From: an uncultured Muribaculaceae bacterium
GTDB taxonomy: Bacteria; Bacteroidota; Bacteroidia; Bacteroidales; Muribaculaceae
DNA: 59,271 nucleotides
NCBI GenBank assembly: GCA_910578665.1
Contig: CAJTQU010000013.1
Coordinates: 1-59,271, forward strand
Reading direction: 5' to 3'
The notes beneath the pieces are model-generated. The model searched no databases, was not told the origin of the DNA, and saw only the letters and a list, made by a program, of their open reading frames with translations. How positions within the stretch are numbered: the stretch's first letter is position 1; each line of letters starts with the position of its first letter. Both the position numbers and the translations under genes were made by a program. This document shows, piece after piece, positions 35,901-44,900 of this stretch.

Positions 35901-36244
35901 CTGAAGGTATGACAGAGACCAGCCCCAACCGCATCGACCCCAACGGCATACCCCAGAACAACTCTGTATACGTACAGGACAACAATGCCACTTCTACACG
36001 TTTCCTCACAAACGCATCCTGGCTAGTGCTCAAGAACATCAACCTGAGCTACAACCTGCCACAGGCCTGGGCACAGCGCCTGCAGCTCCAGAACATCAAT
36101 ATCGGTTTCTCTGCCGACAACCTGTTCACCGTAGCCGGCCGCAAAGGTCTCAATCCACAGCAGACATACAGTGGCCTGCAAAGCAATGATGCCGGATTCG
36201 TAACTTCACGAGTATACTCATTCCAGCTCACTGCTAAATTCTAA
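32981..36244 (+). CDS. susC: SusC/RagA family TonB-linked outer-membrane protein
   Basis: Outer-membrane nutrient channel of 1087 residues working with the SusD lipoprotein. A signal peptide (1-22) is followed by the carboxypeptidase-regulatory-like domain (ISGTILEAGTNEPLVGATV), a TonB-box region (DEAIVIAYGTGTQESLTGSV), the plug (VTQALEGNAPGVQV, IRIRGFGSFNGTQAPVYVVDG), and a long barrel ending SRVYSFQLTAKF. Codon use is of the highly expressed type. No glycosidase, sulfatase, protease or sensor gene is linked, so the substrate cannot be read from context. Expression is probably governed by the long folded leader and the upstream inverted repeat. Confidence 0.95.
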   Translation: MRKLFLTSMAVVAVACAAEVQARTISGTILEAGTNEPLVGATVMPIGGGEGASTDVDGKFTINVPDNVKTARVSYVGYKDKTVNLTNGITVQLASTTSDLDEAIVIAYGTGTQESLTGSVSVIGSKEIEDRPVTSVTQALEGNAPGVQVNSTTGSPGSAPTIRIRGFGSFNGTQAPVYVVDGVPFDGTIADLNPADIESMSVLKDAASCALYGVRGANGVILINTKRAKNVGRAEVTLSIREGMYTRGLSEYDRMNPNQWMETMFASTANELMTLNPKAYPDRATTYAYLQNNFVSGNLQGQNIYNLPGNELFNADGRLQGTVLPGYTDLDWWDAIHRTGMRQDYNLNIAAASEKYNLFASIGYLNEKGYLLKTDFERFNARFNVNFQPTTYLKAGVNMSASYQTQETDPSAGSELMANPFSTQFYAPIFPYYEHDENGNIVLDENGNKMWNLRGRNDNRNPAFELRKNFTEYNSNVIDANAYATAVIPYGFELTIRGNMNRNFQRGTQYQNNILGDAYPDGRLQVANSQYRYHTFMQNLTWNHAYGADQEHRFDLLLGHENTTAYSVNDGIAMTGQVEDGYYAVGNFQNIVSLPTGSYGEARVESYLGRIRYNYYDKYFLEASLRRDGTDRLSKNNRWGTFWSVGGSWIISKEKFMHSIDWVNYLKLRFAYGSVGNYLSIPALSYTSLYGVGTILSNTPMAVRSTIGNPDLKWEAQRTLDLGLEGALFGNRLNFSIGYFDKRSDDLLFNVPTAPSQGYQIGSGDSMTRPENLGAVTNRGWEISFNGTIMSNEDFHWTANLDMTFMQNKILSLPDGNIDMANGVQRLSVGRSMYSWYMPEFFGVDQMTGKSLYSFEESEYRYRYKDTYEGEEMDKMWKNNVENAKNAGALVEINGKTYSTQSAYATDGWHGSAIPTVFGSFGTQFSWKGINLGLLFTYSLGGKVYDSAYSNLMSVNDLKSNYHIDALKAWNGVPEGMTETSPNRIDPNGIPQNNSVYVQDNNATSTRFLTNASWLVLKNINLSYNLPQAWAQRLQLQNINIGFSADNLFTVAGRKGLNPQQTYSGLQSNDAGFVTSRVYSFQLTAKF

Positions 36245-36279
36245 GGGTACCTAAATCACTTTTAATTGAAACAAATTTT

Positions 36280-38010
36280 ATGAAATTAAATAAATTTTTC
36301 AAAGGCGCTGCAGCCACTGCCTGCATACTCAGCATGACAGGCTGCGCCAGCGACTACCTTGATACTCCGTATCATGATGTAATCCCTGCCGAAGATATCT
36401 GCAAAACAACTGAGACTGCCCGTATGGCAGTGCTCGGTGTGTGCGGACGAGGCATGGCTGCTCCGTGGAGCGTAGGCAACATGTTCCCTGCCCAGGCACT
36501 CATGCAGGGAGAAACCGGTGTAAGCTACTATATGGGTGAAATCCCCGGTTCTGACAACTTTGTCAACTTCATCTTAGACAGTGCTCCGAGCTGGGCCGTC
36601 TATTACAACATGAACGAGGGCAATCTGTCAAGCGGCGGCTATGTATGGAACACAACAACTTGGACATACGCTTACGCCCTGATAGCCCAGCTCAACGAAA
36701 TCCTCGCAACTATCGACAATGCCGAAGGTCCTGACGCAGACCGTAACTTTACCAAAGCACAGGCTCTGACACTGCGCGCGCACTGCTACTGGCGCCTGCT
36801 CCAGGTGTACGCTCCCCGTTGGGAAGATTCTAACAACGGCGAAAAGCTGACAGTCGTACTACGCGAACTCCCCGGCGAACCTCAAAACAAGGCGGTGGCC
36901 ACGATGAATGATATTCTCGCACTGTGTTACAATGACCTTGACACCGCAATCGAATGCTTCAACAATGCTTCCGGTGTGAAACGCCAACTCCACTTCGAAC
37001 CAACTCTCAATATCGCCTATGGCGTATACGCCCGTGTGGCCGCTCTTAAGCATGACTGGGAGAAAGTTCGCACAATGGCCCACAACGCACGCCAGGGCTA
37101 CCGCATCGCCACTCATGACGAGATCTTCAACGGCTATCTCCAGTTCAACGAAAATGAATGGATGTGGTCTCCCTCGTTTGCAGAGATCGACAACTTCATC
37201 TATGGTAACTGGTGTACATTCTTCGCATGTAACGGCACCGGCGCCAACGACCACCGCTATACTAACCGTATAAACATCGACCTGTATAACCAGATCCCCG
37301 AAGGCGACGAACGTCGAGACTGGTTCCTTACCGACGAAAAGCTGGACGGCACCGTGCCTATGATGTTCTACAGCAGCTTTGCCGTAAACCCGACAACTCT
37401 CGCATTTAACCTTGAGACCCTCGTAAACGCCAGCCGCACATGGCTTGATGCCCACAAGCCTGCTAATTGCACAGGCAACAACGCATACCAAGGCTCTGGC
37501 TCAGGCGATTCCGCCACCGCCCTGATCGTGAACGGCGCCCAGGTTAAATTCTGGTGTAACGGAGAAACAGGACAGAACGGTGTCTGCCAGATCCCCTACA
37601 TGCGCGCTACCGAAATGTACCTGTATGAGGCAGAGGCATGCGCAGAGCTGGGCATGACCGCCGAGGCTCAGAACCTTCTCAACGAGGTAAACCAGCCGCG
37701 TAACCCCTCTTACAACTGTACAAGCACCGGTACCGACCTGCTCAACGAAGTGCGTACCTACCGTCGTATCGAGCTTTGGGGCGAGGGCTTCTGCTGGTTC
37801 GACCTCAAACGCTGGAACATGAACATGACACGCCGCGCATGGGTTGAGAACGACATTACTTCCGGTAACATCCCGTCAGGCATAGAATGCAACGTTGCTC
37901 CTTCAAGCAACAACGGCTGGCGCTTCGGTATACCACTCTCAGAACGTAACCGCAACAACTTTATCGTAGAACCTATCCCCGGCGAGCTGGTGGTAGTTCC
38001 CAAGGACTAA
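36280..38010 (+). CDS. susD: SusD/RagB family nutrient-binding lipoprotein
   Basis: Surface lipoprotein of 576 residues that caps the SusC channel and binds the nutrient. The lipobox is LSMTGC (Cys22), followed by the usual SDYLDTPYHDVI start. The TPR-rich N-terminal half contains TKAQALTLRAHCYWRLLQVYAPRW, and the C-terminal half has the SusD hallmark RATEMYLYEAEACAELG and RRIELWGEGFCWFDLKRW. It lies 35 bp after the SusC gene and shares its codon bias. A hairpin follows the stop. The ligand is unknown. Confidence 0.95.
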   Translation: MKLNKFFKGAAATACILSMTGCASDYLDTPYHDVIPAEDICKTTETARMAVLGVCGRGMAAPWSVGNMFPAQALMQGETGVSYYMGEIPGSDNFVNFILDSAPSWAVYYNMNEGNLSSGGYVWNTTTWTYAYALIAQLNEILATIDNAEGPDADRNFTKAQALTLRAHCYWRLLQVYAPRWEDSNNGEKLTVVLRELPGEPQNKAVATMNDILALCYNDLDTAIECFNNASGVKRQLHFEPTLNIAYGVYARVAALKHDWEKVRTMAHNARQGYRIATHDEIFNGYLQFNENEWMWSPSFAEIDNFIYGNWCTFFACNGTGANDHRYTNRINIDLYNQIPEGDERRDWFLTDEKLDGTVPMMFYSSFAVNPTTLAFNLETLVNASRTWLDAHKPANCTGNNAYQGSGSGDSATALIVNGAQVKFWCNGETGQNGVCQIPYMRATEMYLYEAEACAELGMTAEAQNLLNEVNQPRNPSYNCTSTGTDLLNEVRTYRRIELWGEGFCWFDLKRWNMNMTRRAWVENDITSGNIPSGIECNVAPSSNNGWRFGIPLSERNRNNFIVEPIPGELVVVPKD

Positions 38011-38055
38011 GATTTCTCTACTTGATGCCGGAACAACCGGCGATATAACAAATAA

Positions 38056-38086
38056 GAACGGGCGCGCCGACGAGGCACGCCCGTTC
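38056..38086 (+). terminator. Hairpin after the SusD gene
   Basis: GAACGGGCG/CGCCCGTTC, a 9-bp perfect stem (38056-38064 with 38078-38086), without a T run. A smaller GCCGG/CCGGC hairpin precedes it at 38027-38041. Confidence 0.5.
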
Positions 38087-38129
38087 AGCATATACAGACA
38101 CGGCATAATAAATCTGGAAAAGGCATAAA

Positions 38130-38162
38130 TTTGTGTAACTCAATTATTTTTACTAATTTTGC
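38130..38162 (+). promoter_or_regulatory. Promoter of rpsA
   Basis: TTTG (38130-38133), 20-bp spacer, TAATTTTGC (38154-38162): a full match to the Bacteroidota vegetative promoter. It gives a leader of about 140 nt. Confidence 0.85.
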
Positions 38163-38165
38163 AGC

Positions 38166-38239
38166 GTCTGGGAGTGTGCATGGCAACATCGCACGCCAGA
38201 CACGAGATCAACAACATATTTTTAACCCGGCTGCAGCCG
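38166..38239 (+). ncRNA. Structured rpsA leader (candidate)
   Basis: GTCTGG (38166-38171) pairs with CCAGAC (38196-38201) around an inner GTGC/GCAC stem, starting 4 nt after the -7 element. A 12-bp palindrome CGGCTGCAGCCG lies at 38228-38239. Confidence 0.45.
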
Positions 38240-38309
38240 TAACTAATCCGGACACACGGCCGGCACAGGCATAAAGGCAGCCACATTCATCACAATTCGT
38301 TTCCATTTA

Positions 38310-40112
38310 ATGAGCGAACTTAAAAACACTCCCATCGAAGATTTCGACTGGGATGCCTATGAAACAGGCGAAACTGCGGGCGACAAGAGCCGCGAAGAAC
38401 TCACCAAGAGCTACGACGAGACTCTGAACACCGTAAAGGACAAAGACGTAACCGAAGGTACCGTAATCGCAATGAACAAGCGCGAGGTAGTGGTTAACAT
38501 CGGCTATAAGTCTGACGGCATCATCTCAATCAGCGAATTCCGCTACAATCCCGACCTGAAAGTAGGCGACACTGTGGAAGTGTTTATCGAAAACCAGGAA
38601 GACAAAAAGGGACAGCTCGTTCTCTCACACCGCAAGGCTTGCGCTTCACGCAGCTGGGAGCGCGTGAACAAGGCGCTGGAGAACGACGAAATCATCAAGG
38701 GCTATGTCAAGTGCCGCACAAAGGGCGGTATGATAGTAGACGTATTCGGCATCGAGGCATTCCTGCCCGGCAGCCAGATTGACGTACGCCCCATCCGCGA
38801 CTACGACATGTATGTGGACAAGACTATGGAATTCAAGGTTGTTAAAATCAACCAGGAATACCGCAACGTCGTAGTAAGCCACAAGGCTCTCATCGAGGCC
38901 GAACTCGAACAGCAGAAGAAAGAAATCATCGCCAAACTCGAAAAAGGCCAGGTGCTCGAAGGCACTGTCAAGAACATCACTCCCTACGGTGTGTTCATCG
39001 ACTTGGGCGGCGTAGACGGACTTATCCATATCACCGACCTGAGCTGGGGCCGTGTGAGCGACCCGAAAGAAGTGGTACAGCTGGACCAGAAACTCAATGT
39101 GGTTATCCTCGACTTCGACAACGAGAAGAAGCGCATTGCCCTTGGTCTGAAGCAGCTGATGCCCCATCCATGGGACGCGCTGAGCACCGACCTGAAAGTT
39201 GGCGACCATGTGAAAGGCAAAGTAGTAGTAATGGCCGACTATGGCGCGTTTGTAGAGATCGCTCCCGGCGTAGAGGGCCTGATCCACGTAAGCGAAATGA
39301 GCTGGAGCCAGCACCTGCGCAGCGCCCAGGACTTCATGAAAGTGGGCGACGAGGTAGAGGCCGTAGTCCTCACCCTGGACCGCGAGGAACGCAAAATGAG
39401 CCTCGGCATCAAACAGCTTAAGAAAGATCCCTGGGAGGATGTCGAGACTAAATATGCCATCGGCAGCAAGCACACTGCCAAGGTGCGTAACTTCACCAAC
39501 TTCGGCGTATTTGTTGAAATCGAAGAGGGCGTAGACGGCCTCATCCACATCTCTGACCTCAGCTGGACCAAGAAGATCAAACACCCCAGCGAGTTTACCA
39601 AGGTGGGCAATGACATCGAGGTACAGGTTCTCGAGATCGACAAAGACAACCGCCGTCTCTCTCTGGGCCACAAACAGCTCGAGGAAAATCCCTGGGAAGT
39701 ATTCGAAAATATCTTCACTGTAGGCTCGATCCACGAGGGTACCATCACAGAGGTTATGGACAAGGGTGCCGTAATCGCACTGGAATACGGCGTAGAAGGC
39801 TTCGCAACTCCCAAGCACCTGGTTAAGGCTGACGGCAGCCAGGCAAAACTTGACGAGAAGCTCCAGTTCAAGGTGATCGAATTTAACAAGGACAGCAAGC
39901 GCATCATACTCAGCCACAGTCGCATCCGCGAAGATGCAGAAAAGGCTGAACGTCGCGCAGCTGCCGGCAACAACGCCGAAAGCCGCAAGCCCCGTGCTCC
40001 GCGCGCTGAGAAAGAGGAAAAGATTGTTGCTCCCTCTATCGAGAAGACAACTCTCGGTGACCTGAGCGCCCTGCAGGCTCTCAAGGAGAAACTCTCTCAG
40101 GAAGAGAAGTAA
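38310..40112 (+). CDS. rpsA: 30S ribosomal protein S1
   Basis: RNA-binding ribosomal protein of 600 residues with six S1 (OB-fold) repeats. The later repeats are clearest: VLEGTVKNITPYGVFIDL, HVKGKVVVMADYGAFVEI, HTAKVRNFTNFGVFVEI and IHEGTITEVMDKGAVIAL, each followed by a GLIH- or GFAT-type turn. An acidic N-terminal extension and a charged C-terminal tail (KPRAPRAEKEEK) are usual in Bacteroidota. Codon use is highly biased. It is a single-gene unit with its own promoter, a folded 140-nt leader and a strong terminator. Long antisense frames across it are shadows caused by this bias. Confidence 0.97.
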   Translation: MSELKNTPIEDFDWDAYETGETAGDKSREELTKSYDETLNTVKDKDVTEGTVIAMNKREVVVNIGYKSDGIISISEFRYNPDLKVGDTVEVFIENQEDKKGQLVLSHRKACASRSWERVNKALENDEIIKGYVKCRTKGGMIVDVFGIEAFLPGSQIDVRPIRDYDMYVDKTMEFKVVKINQEYRNVVVSHKALIEAELEQQKKEIIAKLEKGQVLEGTVKNITPYGVFIDLGGVDGLIHITDLSWGRVSDPKEVVQLDQKLNVVILDFDNEKKRIALGLKQLMPHPWDALSTDLKVGDHVKGKVVVMADYGAFVEIAPGVEGLIHVSEMSWSQHLRSAQDFMKVGDEVEAVVLTLDREERKMSLGIKQLKKDPWEDVETKYAIGSKHTAKVRNFTNFGVFVEIEEGVDGLIHISDLSWTKKIKHPSEFTKVGNDIEVQVLEIDKDNRRLSLGHKQLEENPWEVFENIFTVGSIHEGTITEVMDKGAVIALEYGVEGFATPKHLVKADGSQAKLDEKLQFKVIEFNKDSKRIILSHSRIREDAEKAERRAAAGNNAESRKPRAPRAEKEEKIVAPSIEKTTLGDLSALQALKEKLSQEEK

Positions 40113-40130
40113 TTCCAAAAACATAAATGA

Positions 40131-40172
40131 AACTGAGACCGCACTCTTGTGAAGCGCGGTCTCAGTTCTTTT
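40131..40172 (+). terminator. Intrinsic terminator of rpsA
   Basis: A 12-bp perfect stem AACTGAGACCGC/GCGGTCTCAGTT (40131-40142 with 40156-40167) followed by CTTTTT. Confidence 0.92.
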
Positions 40173-40756
40173 TAGCAACATCCGGACAACGCCCCCCAAC
40201 AGCACAAGGATTTCGCACGAAGTGAATACCCACATTTTGGCACAACTTCTCCCAAGCCAAGCCTTTCAAGCTCTCCACAGGACGTTGCCAAACACTGATT
40301 GCACGGCAAAAGAAGCCCACAACAGACAATATACACAGCACTAGCCGTATTCAAAAACTCCAAAACAAAGTATCACGCACACACAGTCGGTCACAAAAAA
40401 AGAATATGAGATACAGATTGCCAAAAACATAACCAAGCTTAATACAATAATGGACAACTGCTATCTCTCAAAACAGTACCACTGATATCCGTCTAACAAG
40501 AACTGCATGAAAACAAGGCCAGTTATCTGGCTTCCCATGCTGACAGTAATGTCAAAATATACGAATACATATCCGGAAAACCGGAGCAATAGATTTTAAG
40601 TGGGTATAACCTATAGGAAACCAACATAACTGCATGCCCCGACATATAGCAAACAACTACTTCAGAATACTAACCGACAAAGCGTAACAGTAAAAAAGTC
40701 AACTGATCCTGAACAATCCGCCGACCCTGAGCAACACTCCCCTATAAAATCGACAT
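40173..40756. other. Gene-free stretch between rpsA and tRNA-Pro
   Basis: About 580 bp with no reading frame that looks coding, no promoter of the local consensus and no clear hairpin. Near its end an imperfect direct repeat (GATCCTGAACAATCC and GACCCTGAGCAACAC) lies at about 40706-40738. It may be decayed DNA. Confidence 0.6.
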
Positions 40757-40786
40757 AAAAAAAGCAGACTGCCGATGACAGCCTGC
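40757..40786 (-). terminator. Intrinsic terminator of tRNA-Pro
   Basis: On the minus strand GCAGGCTG pairs with CAGTCTGC (40079-type spacing: arms 40779-40786 and 40764-40771), followed by seven T (40757-40763). Confidence 0.85.
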
Positions 40787-40797
40787 CTACTCTTCGG

Positions 40798-40872
40798 TCG
40801 GGGTGACAAGATTCGAACTTGCGACCTCACGCCCCCCAGACGCACACTCTAACCGGACTGAGCTACACCCCG
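40798..40872 (-). tRNA. tRNA-Pro, anticodon GGG
   Basis: Full cloverleaf on the minus strand. Acceptor CGGGGTG/CACCCCG is perfect. The D arm is GCTC/GAGT, the anticodon loop CTGGGGG gives GGG, and the T arm has TTCGAAT. The discriminator is A, and CCA is not encoded (ACCG follows). The anticodon stem has three G-U pairs. It is a single-gene transcript with its own promoter, leader hairpin and terminator. Confidence 0.95.
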
Positions 40873-40882
40873 AGAGTATTTT

Positions 40883-40944
40883 GCTTTAGCGAACTTAATC
40901 GTGGGGGAATCGATGAAACATTGATTAAGTTCCTTCCCTAAAGC
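40883..40944 (-). ncRNA. Leader hairpin of the tRNA-Pro transcript
   Basis: Two perfect helices, 7 bp (40883-40889 with 40938-40944) and 10 bp (40891-40900 with 40923-40932), with an asymmetric internal loop. It begins 5 nt after the -7 element and ends 10 nt before the tRNA. The apical loop contains ATTCCCCCAC on the minus strand. Confidence 0.75.
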
Positions 40945-40948
40945 GAGT

Positions 40949-40981
40949 GCAAAGTTACGAACTTATTCCGTATCCACCAAA
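40949..40981 (-). promoter_or_regulatory. Promoter of tRNA-Pro
   Basis: Minus-strand TTTG (40978-40981), 20-bp spacer, TAACTTTGC (40949-40957). Confidence 0.85.
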
Positions 40982-41104
40982 CTTTTACGCAACTTTTTTT
41001 GCACAAATTTCATACACCAATATCATATAATTGATATACAAGTCTTTACAATCCACAATAATTAATTTTTATTTCTATCTGCGGCAGCGCTGATTTTTTT
41101 TTAT

Positions 41105-41112
41105 TAATTTTG
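41105..41112 (+). promoter_or_regulatory. -7 promoter element of the DUF5715-AsmA-aroB-ruvC operon
   Basis: TAATTTTG, about 47 bp before the ATG at 41159. Confidence 0.6.
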
Positions 41113-41158
41113 TAGATAAACTGGGTCTGATCTCAGGCCGCTTACATACGAATTATTC

Positions 41159-41932
41159 ATGCGACAATTTATAATAGGGACAATTTTGGGATGCGCTATA
41201 ACAGGAATGATGTTCAGTTGCGATTCCGACAATGATAATGAATCTACCAACGCAAATGCGGTTAAAAGCCTCAATATAAATCCATATGAAGATCCCCTAG
41301 GATATAAAAAGGAAAATATAAGTTCTACAGGCAAGAAAGGTAATATCCCCGGTGGCGAGCGCCACCATGACCGAATCAGCATTAACCCGGTGGGGCCGCT
41401 AAGAGAGGTCTTCAATGACAGTAACAAATATCAGTACGAATGGGCCGAGAAGTTCGGCATCAGACCTATAGGTAGTCTGGCCGGAGCCTACCGCACACGC
41501 CGGCCGCTCCGTCTTGTCACATCGTGCGAAGCATATCATGTGGACGAACTGACCCACTCATATCCGTATCTTGTGCCAGAGGCTGAAGACCTGCTGCGCA
41601 AGATCGGTTATAACTTCATCGATTCTCTGGCAAGTCGCGGCGCCGACGGCTACAAAATCAAAGTAACAAGCCTGCTGCGCACACCGGCCACGGTAAAAAA
41701 ACTACGCCGCGTGAATAAGAATGCCGTAGACAGCTCGACACACCAGTTCGGCACAACATTCGACCTGAGCTGGAGCAAATTCTATTGTGCCGACCCCGAC
41801 AGGACAATCAATGAGGAAGATTTGAAAAACCTTCTTGCAGAAGTGCTCCAGGACTTGAGACGCCAGAAGCGGTGCATGGTGAAGTATGAAAGAAAAACCG
41901 CATGCTTCCATATAACAGTCACTCAGCCTTAA
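41159..41932 (+). CDS. DUF5715 family lipoprotein, M15-peptidase-like
   Basis: Lipoprotein of 257 residues (signal ending GMMFSC, Cys21). The C-terminal half resembles peptidase M15 (D-Ala-D-Ala carboxypeptidase/VanY-like): His195 and Asp202 in STHQFGTTFDLSW and His251 in CFHITV would be the zinc ligands, and the preceding YKIKVTSLLRTPATVKKLRR strand-helix matches that fold. This suggests cutting of peptidoglycan peptides in the periplasm; activity is inferred. It is the first gene of the operon, 17 bp before the AsmA-like gene. Confidence 0.75.
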   Translation: MRQFIIGTILGCAITGMMFSCDSDNDNESTNANAVKSLNINPYEDPLGYKKENISSTGKKGNIPGGERHHDRISINPVGPLREVFNDSNKYQYEWAEKFGIRPIGSLAGAYRTRRPLRLVTSCEAYHVDELTHSYPYLVPEAEDLLRKIGYNFIDSLASRGADGYKIKVTSLLRTPATVKKLRRVNKNAVDSSTHQFGTTFDLSWSKFYCADPDRTINEEDLKNLLAEVLQDLRRQKRCMVKYERKTACFHITVTQP

Positions 41933-41949
41933 AATAAATCCACAAAAAC

Positions 41950-44900
41950 ATGGAGAAAGATATTCAGAATACTGACGCGGTTTCAAATGCCGGCAACAGA
42001 GGTCGCAGGCCTGTATGGCTGCGTGTGCTAAAATGGACAGCATGCGCGGCAGGAGGCATAATGGTACTACTGGCGACTTTACTGGCAGTAGCAGGCTGGT
42101 ATCTCACTCCCGAACGGCTGACACCGCTGGTGGAAAAGTACGGAAGCGAATACCTGCACGCCGATGTCAGCGCAGACCGTGTCGAACTGACCATATGGAG
42201 CAGTTTCCCACAGGTCAGACTAGATGTAAGCAACCTGCGCCTCACATCTCGCACTCTCCAGGGGCAGCCCGGCTCGGTTATGAAACAACTGCCGGCCGAT
42301 GCCTCGCGATTATTGGAAGCAGGAACTATAAAAGCGTCAATTAATCCGTGGGGCCTGCTGAAAGGAACTATACTGCTGGGTGACATAAAAGCCTCGGGAG
42401 TGGGTATAAACCTGGTTTCATATAACGCCGAAATAAATAACTACAACATTGTTCCCCCGTCAGAGCCAAAGCAGGATGAAGACAGCAAACCATGGAAAAT
42501 CCGTTTCAAGACAATCTCCATCGATGCTTCACAGGGAATTCGCTACTATGACGCACAAAGCACGACTGACGCACGACTGGATAATCTGTCCCTCACCATA
42601 AAGAGCGAGACAAAGGACAGCGACCAGCTGCACACAGCCCTTAATACAGCTGTCAGCCTTGATATGGAAGGCCGCGAGATATTATCATCACTACCAGTGG
42701 CACTCAACGGCAACGTGGGCTGGACACAGTCACCCATGGCATTCAGTCTGAAAGACTACACAATAAACATAGCCGGCATAGTAGGATATCTAACCGCCGG
42801 ACTTGACTTGTCAGCACAACCCTCACTAACGGCATGCGCGCTTAATACAAATCCGGTAAAGATCATGAATGTGCTCTCTCTGCTTCCGGAAGAAAACCGG
42901 AAACAGATGGAAATGCTCAGGTATCTTGATACAGATATGACCGTGGTGCTTTCTGTTAAAGCAACCACGCCGTATGCTCTGACATCCGGACAGGCCCCTG
43001 ACGCAAATGTGGATTTCACCATACCGGCATGCCATCTGGAATACAATGATCCCAAAGTGGGTACACCCCTAAAGTTGGACAGACTGGCTGTCAAAGGGGC
43101 GTTCGCTTTCAATGGCGGCAACCCGTCACTAAGCAGCCTCGACATACCGGTGTTCGATATGGAGGGCGAAGGCGTCAACCTGTCTTTAACGGCCAGTGTG
43201 GAGGAAGCTCTATCGGAAGACCCACGTATTGTCCTGACATCTAAAGGCGAAGCCGAGCTAAAACGCTTTGCCGGACTTATCCCCATGCCAGGCGCCGTAC
43301 TTGGCGGCAGTGTCAGCGCCGATGCGTCGGCCAGGTGCCGCCTGTCAGACCTGTTAGAGATGAAATACGAGAATATAGATGCAGACGGTTCGGTCGAAAT
43401 ACGAAATTTCCTATTCTCGCTTCCCGTACTGGCCACCGAGCTATATGCGCGTGCCGCCAAATTCAGTTTCGGTAATAACATGTCAAGCCACGATACGGGC
43501 AGACTTGTCACCGGTCTGCTCCGCGCCGAGGCTGACATAGACACACTATACTGCTCGGTACCCGGCATAAAGACCGGGATGAGCGGCGTATCACTACAGG
43601 CCGGAGCCACGGAAGCGCTGCTGCAGAGCAAGCACAAAGGGGAAATCATGCCTATGGGAATGCGTCTGCAGGCCCGTGTAATCAAGGCGGACTCCCCTAC
43701 CGACACTATGTATGTATCAGCACGCGGCTTCGATGCCAACGGAATAGTGACCCGTTTCGAGGGAAAAGCCAGGTCGCCGCTTCTCAAAGCCTCGGTAAAG
43801 GCCGACCGCCTGCGCTACACCGATCCATATATGCGTATGCGCGCAAACGCTGTAAGCGCGGATGTATCAGCCCATCTCAACGAGAGAAAGAAAACCGGGA
43901 AAAGCCGTTATCAGCGGCGATATGACGCCATTGCTAAGGCTAATCCTGGATTATCGGCTGATTCAATTGCAAAACTCGCATCTATGCCGAGAAAAAAAGC
44001 GGACGAACAGGGAGTGTTCCGTCTGGATCTGGACAATGGCATAAAGGCTCTGTTCCGCCAATGGGGCATAAGCGGCCACGTCAATTCCGACCGAATAGCC
44101 CTGACACACATCGCATACCCGGTCAGGACCATACTCCGCAATCTTGCTTTTGATTTCTCTCTCGATTCCCTACGGCTACACCGTGCCAGCCTGGAGTCGG
44201 AAGAAAACAAAATGACCGTTTCGGGCGATGTGACCAATCTGCGGCATATGATGCTGGGCCGTGTGCGCACTCCGCTTAAAATAAGGTTTAACGCCGATGT
44301 CGATAATTTGAATCTCAACCAGATAGCTTATAATTTCAAACTCGGCCAGGCCCTTCAGTCGCAACGCGGACACTTGGTACGCATAAACCCTGAAGAGGAA
44401 GACGCCCTGGTGCGCGCCGCTGCCACAATACCGGCAGAGGAACCGACAACAGACACACTCACTCTTTTAGTGCCACGCAATATAGACGCGTTAGTACGCA
44501 TGAATGCCGACAGGCTGTTGTACGAAAATATAAATGTCTATGACGCGCGGACCTCTGTGGCGATGAACGATGGCGCATTTTCTGTAGACTCTTTAACGGC
44601 CAGAACCGATTTCGGCACCGCATATCTGAACATGCTGTATTCAAGCCGTGAAATAGAGAAATTAAATCTCGCGCTGGATTTAGGATTTTCAAATGTAAAT
44701 ATCGATGACTTCCTCATATCATTTCCACAGGTGAAAGAAATGATGCCCGTAATAACAAACCTGCACGGACAGGTAGGCGCCCGTCTGGCAGGTTCTATGG
44801 ACATCTTCCCCAATATGGATTTAGACATATCGTCGCTTAACGCCGTACTTAATATTTCAGGCTCAGATCTTACGCTGACACAAGATCCTACCATACGGAA

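Noticed and set aside
38646..40235. A 529-codon open frame antisense to rpsA
   Set aside because: It mirrors the S1 gene in the opposite strand, has no sensible protein features, and arises from the strong codon bias of rpsA.
40627..40760. Short reading frame containing DPEQ repeats before tRNA-Pro
   Set aside because: It has no start codon in frame and is only about 44 codons long, so it is not called as a gene.
42756..43787. A 343-codon open frame antisense to the AsmA-like gene
   Set aside because: Serine-rich shadow with no start context or domain, fully inside a well-supported gene.
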